The translations under genes and the position numbers were made by a program. A stretch of 8,621 bases of DNA from Spirochaetaceae bacterium (GTDB lineage: Bacteria; Spirochaetota; Spirochaetia; Treponematales; Breznakiellaceae), in NCBI GenBank assembly GCA_031267475.1, contig JAIRZA010000120.1, positions 1 through 8,621 of the forward strand, in the 5' to 3' direction. This document shows, piece after piece, positions 1-7,760 of the stretch. The notes beneath the pieces are model-generated. The model saw only the letters and a program-made list of their open reading frames with translations, did no database searches and was not told the origin of the DNA. Position 1 is the stretch's first letter, and each line of letters begins with the position of its first letter.

Positions 1-2
1 TA

Positions 3-587
3 TTACTAATAGGCGAAGGCGTAATCGGCATAATAATAGGCTTTTTAATGACAATCATTTTTGCCGCAGCCTCAAGCGCCGGACAATTTTTCTCATTACA
101 AATGGGCTTCGGCGCGTCAGAAACATTCGACCCATTAGCGCAAATAGAAAACCCACTACTAGGACAATACCTAAACATAGTAGCCATGCTCACCTTCATT
201 TTAATAGGCGGAATGCAAACCATGTTTTTAGGCGGATTCGCCGCCTCGGTAAAATCACTCAACATAATAGAACTAGTAAACGGACGCGAGAACATCATCC
301 TGACACTCACAGGCGGACTCAGCCGCCTATTCATCGACGCAATCGTAATAAGCATGCCCATACTAGGAACACTACTCCTAACATCACTAGCCACCGGACT
401 AATCTCGAAAGCCGCGCCGCAGATCAACATACTTTCCGAAGGCTTCCCAATATCAATAAGCGTAGCCTTCCTACTAATCATGGCAACCCTCCCCTTCATG
501 GTCGAGGCGCTGTCACGCATTTTAGAAAGCGGCTTCCGCTCCCTGCAAGACATATACATACAAGTAGGAGGCGGCATCAATGAGTGA
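3..587 (+). CDS. fliR: Flagellar export-gate protein FliR, C-terminal part (5' end outside window)
   Basis: FliR is a polytopic inner-membrane protein which, with FliP and FliQ, forms the core export gate of the flagellar type III secretion apparatus inside the basal body. The reading frame is open from base 3 to the TGA at 585-587, giving 194 residues. The family is usually about 260 residues, so roughly the first 65 are missing. An internal ATG at 48 is not the start, because the upstream codons (LLIGEGVIGIIIGFLM) continue the FliR sequence in frame. Recognisable parts are the GQFFSLQMGFG segment, the following FDPLAQIENPLLGQ, and several hydrophobic helices (around bases 170-240, 330-410 and 445-520). 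The last 8 bases overlap flhB, and the flhB Shine-Dalgarno lies inside this gene, which suggests translational coupling. Identity rests on conserved sequence and on the neighbours flhB and flhA. Confidence 0.93.
   Translation, partial: LLIGEGVIGIIIGFLMTIIFAAASSAGQFFSLQMGFGASETFDPLAQIENPLLGQYLNIVAMLTFILIGGMQTMFLGGFAASVKSLNIIELVNGRENIILTLTGGLSRLFIDAIVISMPILGTLLLTSLATGLISKAAPQINILSEGFPISISVAFLLIMATLPFMVEALSRILESGFRSLQDIYIQVGGGINE
566..571 (+). promoter_or_regulatory. Ribosome binding site of flhB
   Basis: AGGAGG lies 8 bases before the ATG at 580, inside the end of fliR. It fixes the flhB start and the 8-base overlap with the fliR stop. Confidence 0.85.
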
Positions 588-1746
588 AGCAGAATTTTGG
601 ACAACAAACAAAACCCGCACACACCAATTTGACAAACTAAAACCATACCACATCGACCTACAGTGGTTTGCGGCGGAAGACGAAGGCCGAACCGAAGAAC
701 CAACCGAGACCAAACTAAAAAAGGCGCGAGAAGACGAAGGCCGCGTTGCAAAAAGCCAAGACCTCGTCGCAGCCATAGGACTACTACTACCCGCGCTGGC
801 AATACTATTTTTATCACCCTATCTACTACGCAACTGCGTTGAAATGATACGCTTTTTCTTTTTACGAGCAGTAGAACTCGATCCAACCAAAGACAGAATA
901 ATCTTTGGAGTGTTTTTATCCTACTTCACGCGCCTAATACTACCATTGTTAGGCGTAGCACTCGCCGCCGCCCTATTTTCCAACATAATCCAAGTAGGCT
1001 TTGTATTCACAACAAAACCACTAGGATTTAAATTTGAACGCATAATCCCAAATTTCGGCGCGTACTTCAAAAAAACACTATTTTCTACAAACAGCCTGTT
1101 TAACTTTTTCAAATCCATCACCAAAATGGCAATCGTAGGCGGCGTAGCATTCTTTCTAATACGCTCTGACATAGAAAAACTCGCCAATCTACAGACCGCA
1201 GAACTATATTTATCAATCACAACAATAGCAGGCCTGGCAATACGAATGTTAATCTTTACCGCGCTGCTGCTGCTATTATTATCAATACCCGATTATATGT
1301 TTCAACGCGCGCAATTCCGCGAATCCCTAAAAATGTCGAAACAAGAAATAATCGAAGAACGCAAACAAGACGAAGGCGACCCGCGCATCAAACAAAGACT
1401 CCGCCGGCGCATGAGAGAATTACTAGCCGTCAAAATACGCGAAGAACTGCCAAAAGCCGACGTAGTAATAACAAACCCGACCCACTTTGCAGTCGCGCTG
1501 CAATACAACCGCAGCCTCGAAGGACCACGCGTACTCGTAAAAGGCGAAGACGAACTAGCGTTGCGCATCAAACACCTAGCCGCGGAACTACACATACCAG
1601 TCGTCGAAAACAAACCACTAGCCCGCGCCCTATACGCCGAAGTTGAAGCAGGCGATTACGTCCCAATCAAGTATTGGGCCGTAGTCGCGGAAATATTAAA
1701 GCGCGTCAAAACAATGGACGAATACAGGAGACTAGCCGGCTTGTAA
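580..1746 (+). CDS. flhB: Flagellar export apparatus substrate-specificity switch FlhB
   Basis: FlhB is the inner-membrane export-gate protein that switches secretion from rod/hook to filament substrates after self-cleavage in its cytoplasmic domain. The 388-residue product has a soluble N-terminus, hydrophobic segments at about residues 62-80, 108-135, 180-195 and 212-237, a charged linker, and a cytoplasmic domain carrying the NPTH autocleavage motif at residues 299-302 (bases 1474-1485). Cleavage is expected between Asn299 and Pro300. The extended N-terminus before EEPTE, including DLQWFAAEDEGR, resembles Treponema FlhB. The stretch KAREDEGRVAKS appears one residue longer than the KAREEGKVAKS form I remember from relatives, which is a small variation. 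The start is supported by AGGAGG eight bases upstream and by the overlap with fliR. The coding strand is rich in A and C at third positions (ata, cta, gta), like fliR and most of flhA. Confidence 0.96.
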   Translation: MSEAEFWTTNKTRTHQFDKLKPYHIDLQWFAAEDEGRTEEPTETKLKKAREDEGRVAKSQDLVAAIGLLLPALAILFLSPYLLRNCVEMIRFFFLRAVELDPTKDRIIFGVFLSYFTRLILPLLGVALAAALFSNIIQVGFVFTTKPLGFKFERIIPNFGAYFKKTLFSTNSLFNFFKSITKMAIVGGVAFFLIRSDIEKLANLQTAELYLSITTIAGLAIRMLIFTALLLLLLSIPDYMFQRAQFRESLKMSKQEIIEERKQDEGDPRIKQRLRRRMRELLAVKIREELPKADVVITNPTHFAVALQYNRSLEGPRVLVKGEDELALRIKHLAAELHIPVVENKPLARALYAEVEAGDYVPIKYWAVVAEILKRVKTMDEYRRLAGL

Positions 1747-1786
1747 CACTATTAACCACTTAAAAAAGAACATTTATGAACTAGAC

Positions 1787-1813
1787 GGCTCCAAAACCCA
1801 GCATTTTGGAACC
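1787..1813 (+). repeat. Imperfect hairpin in the flhB-flhA gap (possible third relative of the hyd leader repeats)
   Basis: GGCTCCAAAA (1787-1796) pairs with TTTTGGAACC (1804-1813) around the 7-base loop CCCAGCA, with one C/A mismatch. No T tract follows, so it does not look like an intrinsic terminator. The inner part reads CCAAAACC-4 bases-ATTTTG, the same core as the hairpins at 8285-8321 and 8486-8522, and all three loops are 7 bases starting CC and ending A. The outer stem is shorter and the neighbouring hairpin of those elements is absent. Kinship is plausible but could be chance in A/T-rich stems. It may affect mRNA stability or flhA expression. Confidence 0.5.
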
Positions 1814-1834
1814 ACAACAACCTTAAATAGATTT

Positions 1835-1841
1835 GGGAGGA
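1835..1841 (+). promoter_or_regulatory. Ribosome binding site of flhA
   Basis: GGGAGGA lies just before the ATG at 1845 (GGGAGG ends 4 bases from it). It argues against the upstream in-frame TTG at 1833, which would place this Shine-Dalgarno inside the coding sequence as codons 1-3. Confidence 0.85.
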
Positions 1842-1844
1842 TTT

Positions 1845-3950
1845 ATGGCTGACGCAGCACTAACAACACCGCGCGGAATAGCGGCGGCAATTGGAAACAA
1901 AGGCGACATCTTTATCGCGGCAGGAGTAGTCGCCGTCGTGATGATGATGATCATCCCCATTCCAACCTTTATTTTAGACAGCCTGATGGCAATAAACCTG
2001 ATAATGGGATTACTAGTCCTATTAATCGTGTTGTACACAAAAAAAGCAACCGATTTTAGCGTGTTTCCCACAATGCTGCTAGTATTAACAGTATTCGGAC
2101 TAGCGCTGAACGTATCATCAACACGCCTCATTCTGGCAAAAGGCGAAGATTTTGACGGCAGAATGATACGCGCTTTTTCAACCTTCGTAGTAGGCTCAGG
2201 CGGGACAGAAGGACTTGTAATCGGCTTTGTAATATTCATCGTATTAATAGCCGTGCAAGTTGTCGTCATTACAAAAGGCTCAACACGCATTGCGGAAGTA
2301 GCGGCGCGGTTTACACTGGATAAAATGCCGGCAAAACAAATGGCAGTAGAATCAGAGTTCAATTCAGGAGCAATCACAGAAGAAGAGATGAAACGCCGCA
2401 AGGACGAAATAGAGCAAGAATCCAGCTTTTACGGCGCTATGGACGGCGCAAGCAAGTTTATCTCCGGCAACGTCAAAATAGGCATATTCATCACCGCCGT
2501 AAACATCATCGCCGGCATCATAATCGGGACAGCGCTGCACGGCGAGTCTTTAGGACAGGCAGTCAGCACATACATATCATTCTCCATAGGAGACGGACTT
2601 TTAAGCCAATTCCCAAGCCTGCTCATCTCGACAGCGACAGGCATCATCGTAACCCGCTCCGTCTCTACCGGCACATTCGCCGACGACATTTCTACAGAAT
2701 TCACACGACAACCCCGCATCTATATCATAGGCGCGGCAGTGCTGATGATTTTAGCGCTCATACCGGGCTTCCCGTGGTATGTATTAGTCCCAATGTCCTT
2801 TTTACTCGGCTTTTTCGCCTTTCACCTAAGCTCCAAGCAAAAACACCCACAACCCACAGCCGCCGCCGCAGCAGCCGAATTAGCGGCAAAGAAACAAAAA
2901 GAAGATTCCGGCGAAATCCCGCCAATTGTACCACTCGATCCACTTTCACTCGAACTAGGATACGGACTCGTACCACTCGTTGATAAAGACAAAGGCGCGG
3001 AACTACTAGAGCGCGTACAACGCCTCCGCCGGGAATCGGCGCTTGATTTAGGACTAGTAATCCCAAAAATAAGAATCATTGACAACATGGCGCTCGATCC
3101 AGCGGAATACTGCCTCAAAATAAAAGGAGCGGAAGTCGGACGCGGCAGAATACGCATGGGACATTACCTCTGCATCAACCCAGGCGGCGCGCGCGACAAC
3201 ATACCCGGAGAGCGCACCATAGACCCGGCATTCGGACTACCCGCAATATGGGTAGACGAAGAACACCGCGACGAGGCGGAAAGAGCAGGCTATACAGTAA
3301 TCGACCCGCCGTCCATCATAGCGACTCACCTAACAGAGATAATCAAGACACACGCGGCGGAAATCCTTGGAAGACAAGATACACAACGCATACTCGACGA
3401 CATCAAGAAAGATTATCCGGCAGTCGTGGAAGACGCGCAAAGAAACCTTAACCTAGGCGAAATACAGAAAGTGCTGCAAGCGCTGTTGGGCGAACAAGTT
3501 TCCATCCGCAACATGGTTACAATACTAGAAACACTTGCCGATTTTGCGCCAATATCAAAAGATGTCCAATTCCTTACCGAAAAGGCGCGACAAGCATTAG
3601 GACGACAAATCTGCCTGCAATACGCCGACGAAGACCGCAAACTCCGCGTCCTTACGATAGAACATAAATTTGAGCAAAAAATCGTTGACAGCGCCGTGCA
3701 GACCACTTCCGGAAAAATCTGCGCGATGGATCCAGCCACACACGCCGCATGGATAAAAGGATTATCCTCCGCCATTACATCCGTCCGCGCGCAAGGCTGG
3801 TCGCCGCCGATTATACTATGCTCGGAACAAGCGCGGTTTCTTGTAAAACAATCCGCGGAACGCGAACTGCCGGAACTCGTTGTACTGTCTGTCCGTGAAA
3901 TAACGAATGACATTGATATTGAGCAACTCGGCGAAATCCATGTTGACTAA
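1845..3950 (+). CDS. flhA: Flagellar export-gate protein FlhA
   Basis: FlhA is the largest membrane component of the flagellar type III export gate. It couples the proton-motive force to export, and its cytoplasmic ring docks substrate-chaperone complexes. From the ATG at 1845 the product is 701 residues, normal for the family. The N-terminal half (about 20-330) has some eight hydrophobic helices. The FHIPEP-family signature lies at about 148-171 (RIAEVAARFTLDKMPAKQMAVESE), followed by the conserved FYGAMDGASKF. A short alanine-rich, hydrophilic linker (about 338-356) leads to the cytoplasmic domain, which contains GGARDNIPGERTIDPAFGLPAIW and DPPSIIATHLTEII. The signature has PAKQM where PGKQM is usual and ESE where enteric FlhA has DAD; this may be normal for spirochaetes. 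It is the last gene of the operon here, with a strong terminator following. Codon use becomes less A/C-biased in roughly the last 300 bases. Confidence 0.97.
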   Translation: MADAALTTPRGIAAAIGNKGDIFIAAGVVAVVMMMIIPIPTFILDSLMAINLIMGLLVLLIVLYTKKATDFSVFPTMLLVLTVFGLALNVSSTRLILAKGEDFDGRMIRAFSTFVVGSGGTEGLVIGFVIFIVLIAVQVVVITKGSTRIAEVAARFTLDKMPAKQMAVESEFNSGAITEEEMKRRKDEIEQESSFYGAMDGASKFISGNVKIGIFITAVNIIAGIIIGTALHGESLGQAVSTYISFSIGDGLLSQFPSLLISTATGIIVTRSVSTGTFADDISTEFTRQPRIYIIGAAVLMILALIPGFPWYVLVPMSFLLGFFAFHLSSKQKHPQPTAAAAAAELAAKKQKEDSGEIPPIVPLDPLSLELGYGLVPLVDKDKGAELLERVQRLRRESALDLGLVIPKIRIIDNMALDPAEYCLKIKGAEVGRGRIRMGHYLCINPGGARDNIPGERTIDPAFGLPAIWVDEEHRDEAERAGYTVIDPPSIIATHLTEIIKTHAAEILGRQDTQRILDDIKKDYPAVVEDAQRNLNLGEIQKVLQALLGEQVSIRNMVTILETLADFAPISKDVQFLTEKARQALGRQICLQYADEDRKLRVLTIEHKFEQKIVDSAVQTTSGKICAMDPATHAAWIKGLSSAITSVRAQGWSPPIILCSEQARFLVKQSAERELPELVVLSVREITNDIDIEQLGEIHVD

Positions 3951-3970
3951 GAAAGCGCTGGTTTTTGAAT

Positions 3971-4002
3971 TTTCCGCAGGAAAACATTTTCCGGCGGGGA
4001 AA
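3971..4002 (+). repeat. Hairpin in the flhA 3' untranslated region
   Basis: An imperfect hairpin: CCGC (3974-3977) faces GCGG (3994-3997) and GGAAAA (3979-3984) faces TTTTCC (3987-3992), separated by one A/G mismatch. A looser extension pairs TTT (3971-3973) with AAA (4000-4002) across a G bulge. No T tract follows directly. It may protect the mRNA 3' end or be incidental. It lies between the flhA stop and the terminator. Confidence 0.5.
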
Positions 4003-4022
4003 TAAGAAAAATAACAACGCAT

Positions 4023-4061
4023 AAAAAACCCCCTCCCTTTATAAGGGAGGGGGTTTTTTTT
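4023..4061. terminator. Bidirectional rho-independent terminator between the convergent flh and hyd operons
   Basis: A perfect palindrome centred at 4041 pairs CCCCCTCCC (4029-4037) with GGGAGGGGG (4045-4053), is extended inward by TT/AA, and is flanked by A6 (4023-4028) and T8 (4054-4061). Read on the + strand the T8 run ends flhA transcripts; on the - strand the complement of the A6 run serves hydA. It lies 72 bases after the flhA stop and 41 bases beyond the hydA stop. Confidence 0.95.
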
Positions 4062-4102
4062 AGCCTTCCGGCGCGAACTGTTTTTTTAACAGAGCGACCG
4101 TT

Positions 4103-5845
4103 TTATTTGTGAGTATGACCAGCGTAGTGGATGTGCCAATTCTCATGCTCGGCGTGTTCGTTGCCCATTAGATGTTCCCATTCCTTCATTACAGGATTCT
4201 GCTCAACGCTGTTAAACGTATACTCTTTATCGGCAAGGTACAAACCCTTAGCGCGTTCAGCCTTAGTATCCCAGTTTGCGGAAGGCTGTCCGCCGCCGCC
4301 TATACATCCGCCCGGACAAGCCATCACCTCTACAAAGTCGAAGTGTTCGCCGTCCTTAATCCGTTGAATTATCGTGCTGGCGTTAGCAAGACCAGAAACA
4401 ACAGCCACTTTTAGAACCGTATCGCCCAGTTTTATGTCGGCTGTCTTGATGCCGTTCACCAAAGTCCCGGCTTTAGCGTCAGGCCCCGGAATACCGCGTA
4501 TGCCCGATTCGGCAATAGCAAGATAATTCTCTGGAGTGTTCAGCTTCAACACATACAGCGCGTAACGCAAAGCCGCCTCCATCACGCCGCCCGAAACACC
4601 AAATATGACGGCTGCGCCGGTAGCATTACCCCACTTACCCTCGATCGCCTCCGGCTCGATATTCGCATAATCGATACCAGCTTCCTTTATCATGCGTATA
4701 ACCTCTTGTGAAGTAAGGACAAAGTCAACATAAGGCTTGCCGTCTTTCTCGAATTCTTTACGAGCCGCCTCGTATTTTTTCGCGGTGCAAGGCATAACCG
4801 CCCCGCGCACTACACTCCCGCCCTCTTTGTTGTAGGTGCCGGAATACAACTGCATTGGCGAGCGTGTTGTAGACACATAAGGCATAACTTCGGGGTGATG
4901 TTTTTCAACATACGAAACCCAAGCCGGACAACAAGAAGTAAAGAGCGGCCATTCCGGTTTACCTTCAAGCCGTTTAAGCAATTCTGCGGCTTCCTGAATG
5001 ATAGTCATGTCGGCGGCGGTGTTTGTGTCGTATATTTCGTCAAAACCAATTCGGCGCAACGCGGCGACCAGCTTGCCAAAAGTATTTTCTTCAATCGGGA
5101 CGCCAAAAGCGTTGCCAACCGCGACACGGACAGCGGGCGCTATCTGCACGGAAACCTTTACATTTTTGTCGTCAATCAACTTCATCACACGCTGGGTTTC
5201 GTTCTTTACCGTAAGCGCTCCAGTCGGGCAAACCGCCGCGCATTGACCGCAGCCTACACAAACCGACGAACCCAATTGAGCTTCGCCAACACAAGCCACT
5301 TCCATCTCGCTGCCGCGATGAGCAAAGTCAATAGCGCCGACATTCTGAATCTCGTTGCACATACGAATACAACATCCGCAGAGTATGCACTTGCTGGCGT
5401 CTTTTGTGATACATGACGATGATGTGTCAAGTTTCGGCTGCGGGCTGAGCTGCGGGTAGCGTACTCCGGTGATTCCAAACCTGTCGGCAAACGCTTGCAG
5501 CTTGCAACGCTGACTTTGTTCGCAAGTTGTACAATCGCGGCAATGGTTTGAAAGCAACAACTCAAGAATGTTCCGGCGAAACTTGCGAAGTTTTTCAGTA
5601 TTCGTCTTTATCACCATGCCGGGTTTAGGCAATAGTGAACAGGATGAATCGAGCGAACTGCGTCCGGTTCTTTTATCAACGATTTCAACCAGACACATAC
5701 GGCACGCGCCATAAATAGAAAGCTCCGGCGTGTAACAAAAAGCAGGAATATCAATCCCAACTTTTTTTGCGTGTTCCAGAACATTCAGTCCCTTTTCCAT
5801 CTCAACAGCGATGCCGTCTATCGTTATAAACTGTTTATCGGCCAT
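4103..5845 (-). CDS. hydA: [FeFe]-hydrogenase catalytic subunit HydA (HndD-like) of a trimeric NAD/ferredoxin-linked enzyme
   Basis: This 580-residue subunit interconverts protons and H2 at an H-cluster and receives electrons through a chain of Fe-S clusters. In order: an N-terminal 2Fe-2S domain (Cys37, 48, 51, 69); a His-Cys3 4Fe-4S site (His101, Cys105, 108, 114); two ferredoxin 4Fe-4S clusters (Cys153, 156, 159, 163 and Cys196, 199, 202, 206); then the H-cluster motifs L1 TSCCPAW (303-308; Cys306 ligand, Cys305 proton relay by analogy with clostridial CpI), L2 MPCTAKKYE (351-359) and L3 ending in CPGGCIGGGGQP (Cys510, Cys514). The C-terminus resembles the fused small-subunit tail (WHIHY), followed by an extra His-rich end. 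Length matches HndD (about 585) and lacks the extra C-terminal 2Fe-2S domain of Thermotoga HydA. The start follows AGGAGG six bases upstream, inside the last codons of hydB. Cytoplasmic; no signal peptide is visible. The HydE, F and G maturases it needs are not in the window. Confidence 0.96.
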   Translation of the reverse strand: MADKQFITIDGIAVEMEKGLNVLEHAKKVGIDIPAFCYTPELSIYGACRMCLVEIVDKRTGRSSLDSSCSLLPKPGMVIKTNTEKLRKFRRNILELLLSNHCRDCTTCEQSQRCKLQAFADRFGITGVRYPQLSPQPKLDTSSSCITKDASKCILCGCCIRMCNEIQNVGAIDFAHRGSEMEVACVGEAQLGSSVCVGCGQCAAVCPTGALTVKNETQRVMKLIDDKNVKVSVQIAPAVRVAVGNAFGVPIEENTFGKLVAALRRIGFDEIYDTNTAADMTIIQEAAELLKRLEGKPEWPLFTSCCPAWVSYVEKHHPEVMPYVSTTRSPMQLYSGTYNKEGGSVVRGAVMPCTAKKYEAARKEFEKDGKPYVDFVLTSQEVIRMIKEAGIDYANIEPEAIEGKWGNATGAAVIFGVSGGVMEAALRYALYVLKLNTPENYLAIAESGIRGIPGPDAKAGTLVNGIKTADIKLGDTVLKVAVVSGLANASTIIQRIKDGEHFDFVEVMACPGGCIGGGGQPSANWDTKAERAKGLYLADKEYTFNSVEQNPVMKEWEHLMGNEHAEHENWHIHYAGHTHK

Positions 5846-5846
5846 C

Positions 5847-7748
5847 TTATTCCTCCTTCACTGCGTTAAATTTACATTTTTCGATACAAGCAAAACACTT
5901 GATACATTTAGCTTCGTCAATTACATAGTATGCCTTTTTCTTGCCTTCCAGCACAACATCTTGTTGATAAATAGCATCCGCCGGGCAATTTTTGGCGCAA
6001 GCGCCGCATCCTGAGCAGTTTGCGGGATCAATACTAAGATTTTTAAGCTTTTTGCACTCGCCCGATGTGCATTTGTGCTTGTAAATGTGGTCTTCGTATT
6101 CATTACGGAAACGTTTCAAGGTGCTCAAGACAGGATTCGGAGCTGTTTTACCAAGTCCGCATAGCGCCGCTTTGGAAACGGTAACGGCAAGCTCGTCTAA
6201 AAGCTCTATATCGCCCTCTTTACCAGCGCCGTTTACGATGCGCTCAAGAATTTCCAGCATACGCAATGTCCCTTCGCGGCACGGGACGCATTTTCCGCAG
6301 GATTCTTTCTGGGTAAACTTCATAAAGAAACGCGCTATTTCTATCATGCAGTTGGTATCGTCCATAACAACGAGACCGCCGGAGCCTATGATTGCGCCCG
6401 CTTTAGGCACCGAATCAAAGTCTAGCGGCATATCCAAGTCGGCTTCGGTAAGGCACCCGCCGGAAGGTCCGCCAATCTGCACCGCTTTGAACTTTCTGTC
6501 GTTCTGAACGCCGCCGCCAATATCGTAAATGATTTCGCGGAGTTTTGTTCCCATCGGCACCTCGATAAGACCCGTATTCACGATCTTGCCGGTAAGGGCG
6601 AAAGTCTTTGTGCCCGGACTCGACGCGGGGCCTATGCTCTTGTACCATGCGGCCTTCTTGTTGATAATCAGCGGCACATTCGCGTAAGTTTCGACATTGT
6701 TCAAAACTGTTGGTTTTTCATACAGTCCGCGCTCCGTAGAACGGTAGCGTTTTACACGCGGCATACCGCGCCGTCCTTCTATAGAACCCATCAGGGCTGA
6801 ACCTTCACCGCAGACAAAAGCGCCGGCTCCTCGATAGATTATCAGGTTGAAGCTAAAATCGGTCCCCAGTATGTTATCGCCCATAATCCCCATATCCGTA
6901 GCCTGCTTTATAGCAATGCGAAGACGGTCAACCGCCCGCGGATATTCAGCGCGTACATAGATATAGCCTTGGCTTGCGCCTATAGCCCTCGCCGCTATCA
7001 GCATACCTTCTATCATTTGATGAGGGACGCCTTCCATGACGGACTGATCCATGAACGCGCCCGGATCGCCTTCGTCTCCGTTGCAAACCACATATTTAGG
7101 CGAACCCTGCGCTTTCAGCGTATCGCCCCATTTTACTCCGGTTGGGAACCCGGCGCCGCCGCGCCCGCGAAGGTTGCTTTCCGTAACTTCCTTACAAATA
7201 TCTTCTTGAGTCATGTCAAACAGCGCTTTCTCAAACGCGCTGTAACCGCCGACCGCGATATATTCTTTGATATTTTCCGCGTCAATCTCGCCGCACTGTT
7301 CAAGCACGATGCGGGTCTGTTTCTTGTAGAATGGTATCTCGGATTTTTTTAGTATAGGCTTGCCGCTCGCGTCTTTGTATGCGAGTCGCTCGACGGGTTT
7401 GCCGCCCTTTATCGTTACCTCGACAATTTCTTCCGCGTCTTCCGGTTTAACCTTCGTGTACAGCCAGCCTTCAGGCTCGACAAGCACAAGAACGCTCTGG
7501 TTGCAAAAACCAGGACAGCCGCCTTTTTTTAGACCCACGGGATGTCCGGGCTCTTCTTTCAGTTCTAATGAACACTGGACATTCTTTGCTTTGATGATTT
7601 CAGAAATCTTTGCGTACACTTCCAGCGAACCGGACGCAATACAACCATTGCCGGCGCAAACCAATATTTTACGTTTTTCAGCGTCCAGCGCCTTCTTGTA
7701 TGTGGCTCGCGCTTTTTGTAATGCTTCCCTGCTGTTTAATTTAGACAT
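5847..7748 (-). CDS. hydB: Hydrogenase flavin/NAD-binding subunit HydB (NuoF-like, HndC)
   Basis: This 633-residue subunit binds FMN and NAD(H) and, in characterised HydABC enzymes, is where electrons are exchanged with NAD(H) and ferredoxin. In order: a thioredoxin-like 2Fe-2S domain (Cys31, 36, 78, 82); the NuoF core with the glycine-rich FMN/NADH motif GRGGAGFPTG (195-204) and CNGDEGDPGAF (222-232); an SLBB-like region (about 385-430); the NuoF 4Fe-4S site ESCGKCVPCREG with Cys484, 487, 490 and distal Cys530; and a C-terminal 2[4Fe-4S] ferredoxin domain (Cys578, 581, 584, 588 and Cys615, 618, 621, 625). Cys467, His554, Cys560 and Cys565 could form the structural metal site reported in related HydB proteins, but I cannot verify this. 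Length fits Thermotoga HydB (about 626). The start follows AGGAGG, which overlaps the hydC stop codon. It lies between hydC and hydA in one operon. Confidence 0.96.
   Translation of the reverse strand: MSKLNSREALQKARATYKKALDAEKRKILVCAGNGCIASGSLEVYAKISEIIKAKNVQCSLELKEEPGHPVGLKKGGCPGFCNQSVLVLVEPEGWLYTKVKPEDAEEIVEVTIKGGKPVERLAYKDASGKPILKKSEIPFYKKQTRIVLEQCGEIDAENIKEYIAVGGYSAFEKALFDMTQEDICKEVTESNLRGRGGAGFPTGVKWGDTLKAQGSPKYVVCNGDEGDPGAFMDQSVMEGVPHQMIEGMLIAARAIGASQGYIYVRAEYPRAVDRLRIAIKQATDMGIMGDNILGTDFSFNLIIYRGAGAFVCGEGSALMGSIEGRRGMPRVKRYRSTERGLYEKPTVLNNVETYANVPLIINKKAAWYKSIGPASSPGTKTFALTGKIVNTGLIEVPMGTKLREIIYDIGGGVQNDRKFKAVQIGGPSGGCLTEADLDMPLDFDSVPKAGAIIGSGGLVVMDDTNCMIEIARFFMKFTQKESCGKCVPCREGTLRMLEILERIVNGAGKEGDIELLDELAVTVSKAALCGLGKTAPNPVLSTLKRFRNEYEDHIYKHKCTSGECKKLKNLSIDPANCSGCGACAKNCPADAIYQQDVVLEGKKKAYYVIDEAKCIKCFACIEKCKFNAVKEE
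5852..5857 (-). promoter_or_regulatory. Ribosome binding site of hydA inside the hydB 3' end
   Basis: On the - strand AGGAGG overlaps the Lys-Glu-Glu codons that end hydB and precedes the hydA ATG by 6 bases. The stop and start are one base apart, so reinitiation or coupled translation is likely. Confidence 0.85.
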
Positions 7749-7752
7749 TTCA

Positions 7753-7760
7753 TCCTCCTA
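7753..7760 (-). promoter_or_regulatory. Ribosome binding site of hydB overlapping the hydC stop
   Basis: The - strand reads TAGGAGGA, in which TAG is the hydC stop codon and AGGAGG is the Shine-Dalgarno of hydB, about 5 bases before its ATG. Only 9 bases separate the two genes, so the arrangement favours coupled translation. Confidence 0.85.

Noticed and set aside
1776..1784. Two-codon ORF (ATG AAC TAG) in the flhB-flhA gap
   Set aside because: No Shine-Dalgarno precedes it and such minimal ORFs arise by chance.
1833..1844. Upstream TTG start for flhA giving a 705-residue product
   Set aside because: It would translate the Shine-Dalgarno GGGAGGA itself; the ATG at 1845 has that site correctly placed.
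1823..2401. 192-codon - strand ORF opposite flhA
   Set aside because: Shadow of the FlhA membrane domain, with a low-complexity translation and no Shine-Dalgarno.
4078..4092. Small hairpin CTGTT-ttttt-AACAG between hydA and the terminator
   Set aside because: Only five pairs with an A/T-rich loop; too weak to call beside the strong terminator.
4895..5416. 173-codon + strand ORF opposite hydA
   Set aside because: It lies wholly within hydA, whose Fe-S and H-cluster motifs leave no doubt about the coding frame; its translation resembles no family.
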